Origin: DASSKF01 sp035690725
Lineage (GTDB): Bacteria > Actinomycetota > Actinomycetes > Actinomycetales > Dermatophilaceae
NCBI GenBank assembly: GCA_035690725.1
Contig: DASSKF010000122.1
Coordinates: forward strand, 1 to 5,383
Direction of reading: 5' to 3'
DNA length: 5,383 nt
A program made the translations under genes and the position numbers. The number at the start of each line of letters is the position of its first letter. Within the stretch, counting starts at the first letter, position 1. Under the pieces are notes generated by a model that was not told the DNA's origin, did no database searches, and saw only the letters and a list, made by a program, of their open reading frames with translations. Shown piece by piece: positions 4,781-5,383 of this stretch.

Positions 4781-5383
4781 CTACGAGGTCGCCGCCCGCA
4801 TCTGGCGCAGCTCCTTCTTGAGGTCGCTCAGCTCGTCCCGCAACCGGGCCGCCAGCTCGAAGTGCAGGTCCGACGCGGCCTGGTGCATCTGCTGGGTGAG
4901 CTCCTGGATGAGCTCGGCGAGGTCCGTGGCGGGCAGGTCCGCGCGCCGGGCGGCCGCCGGTGCCGGCTCACCGCCCCGACCGCGTGCCTTGCCCTTGCCC
5001 CGGGACTGGCTGCGGCCGCTGCCCATGAGCGCCTCGGTGTCGGCGTCCTCGCGCTGCAGCATGTCGGTGATGTCGGCGATGCGCTTGCGCAGCGGCTGCG
5101 GGTCGACGCCCCGCTCCCGGTTGTAGGCCACCTGCTTCTCCCGGCGGCGGTGGGTCTCGTCGATCGCCTCGCGCATCGACGGGGTCACCGTGTCGGCATA
5201 CATGTGGACCTGGCCGGACACGTTGCGGGCGGCCCGTCCGATCGTCTGGATCAGGCTGCGGGCGGAGCGCAGGAAGCCCTCCTTGTCGGCATCGAGGATG
5301 GACACCAGCGACACCTCGGGCAGGTCGAGTCCCTCGCGCAGCAGGTTGATGCCGACGAGCACGTCGTACTCGCCCATCCGCAG
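4781..5383 (-). CDS. uvrB: UvrABC system protein B, C-terminal part (5' end outside window)
   Basis: This is the last 200 residues of UvrB, the damage-verifying helicase-like subunit of nucleotide excision repair, which takes over from UvrA on DNA and recruits UvrC. The frame is open to the window edge, so about 70 percent of the usual protein (near 700 residues) lies to the right. Visible are helicase motif V (LVGINLLREGLD, visible residues 9-20) and motif VI with the arginine fingers (QTIGRAARN, 46-54), followed by VHMYADTVTPSMREAIDET and NRERGVDPQPLRKRI, both typical of UvrB. A basic, Gly- and Arg-rich linker (about 130-145) and an Ala/Pro stretch follow. The C-terminal UVR domain (about 162-197, with HFELAARLRDELSDLKKEL) is the coiled-coil hairpin that contacts UvrC. 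The linker is a normal variable region. No terminator is evident before the terC promoter region. Confidence 0.97.
   Translation of the reverse strand: MRMGEYDVLVGINLLREGLDLPEVSLVSILDADKEGFLRSARSLIQTIGRAARNVSGQVHMYADTVTPSMREAIDETHRRREKQVAYNRERGVDPQPLRKRIADITDMLQREDADTEALMGSGRSQSRGKGKARGRGGEPAPAAARRADLPATDLAELIQELTQQMHQAASDLHFELAARLRDELSDLKKELRQMRAATS

Overview
The window is ordinary-looking chromosomal DNA from a high-GC actinobacterium (Actinomycetota). The coding regions use G or C at almost every third codon position. A GTG start occurs, several genes appear to lack any Shine-Dalgarno (SD) leader, and the UvrB and lipoate-ligase tails are of actinobacterial type. I cannot name the genus. 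I see no mobile element, tRNA, rRNA or CRISPR array.

Left half, plus strand (1-3549): the 3' end of a lipoate-protein ligase family gene; an acyl-CoA dehydrogenase-fold flavoprotein (485-1654); a cytoplasmic NlpC/P60 peptidase of the YkfC type, probably for recycling peptidoglycan peptides (1697-2407); a 68-residue protein with one C-terminal membrane helix (2437-2643); and, 3 nt later, an EamA/RhtA-type amino-acid exporter (2647-3549). The acyl-CoA dehydrogenase, peptidase and small-protein genes each have a -10-like hexamer ending 6-7 nt before the ATG and no SD, so each may start as a leaderless mRNA rather than belonging to one operon. The small protein and the exporter look co-transcribed.

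Right half, minus strand (3571-5383): the C-terminal 200 residues of UvrB enter from the right. They are followed by a 208-nt leader and a TerC/Alx family membrane protein that converges on the exporter with only 21 nt between the stop codons. The leader is the most informative part of the window. It carries the conserved blocks of the yybP-ykoY manganese riboswitch. The closing P1 helix shares its 3' strand with a hairpin that would bury the terC SD, which suggests a translational Mn2+-ON switch controlling a probable Mn2+ exporter.

I found no clearly new multi-gene system. The points that deserve a second look are the riboswitch expression platform, the repeated leaderless promoter pattern, the dehydrogenase without the usual catalytic glutamate, and the small membrane protein coupled to the exporter.
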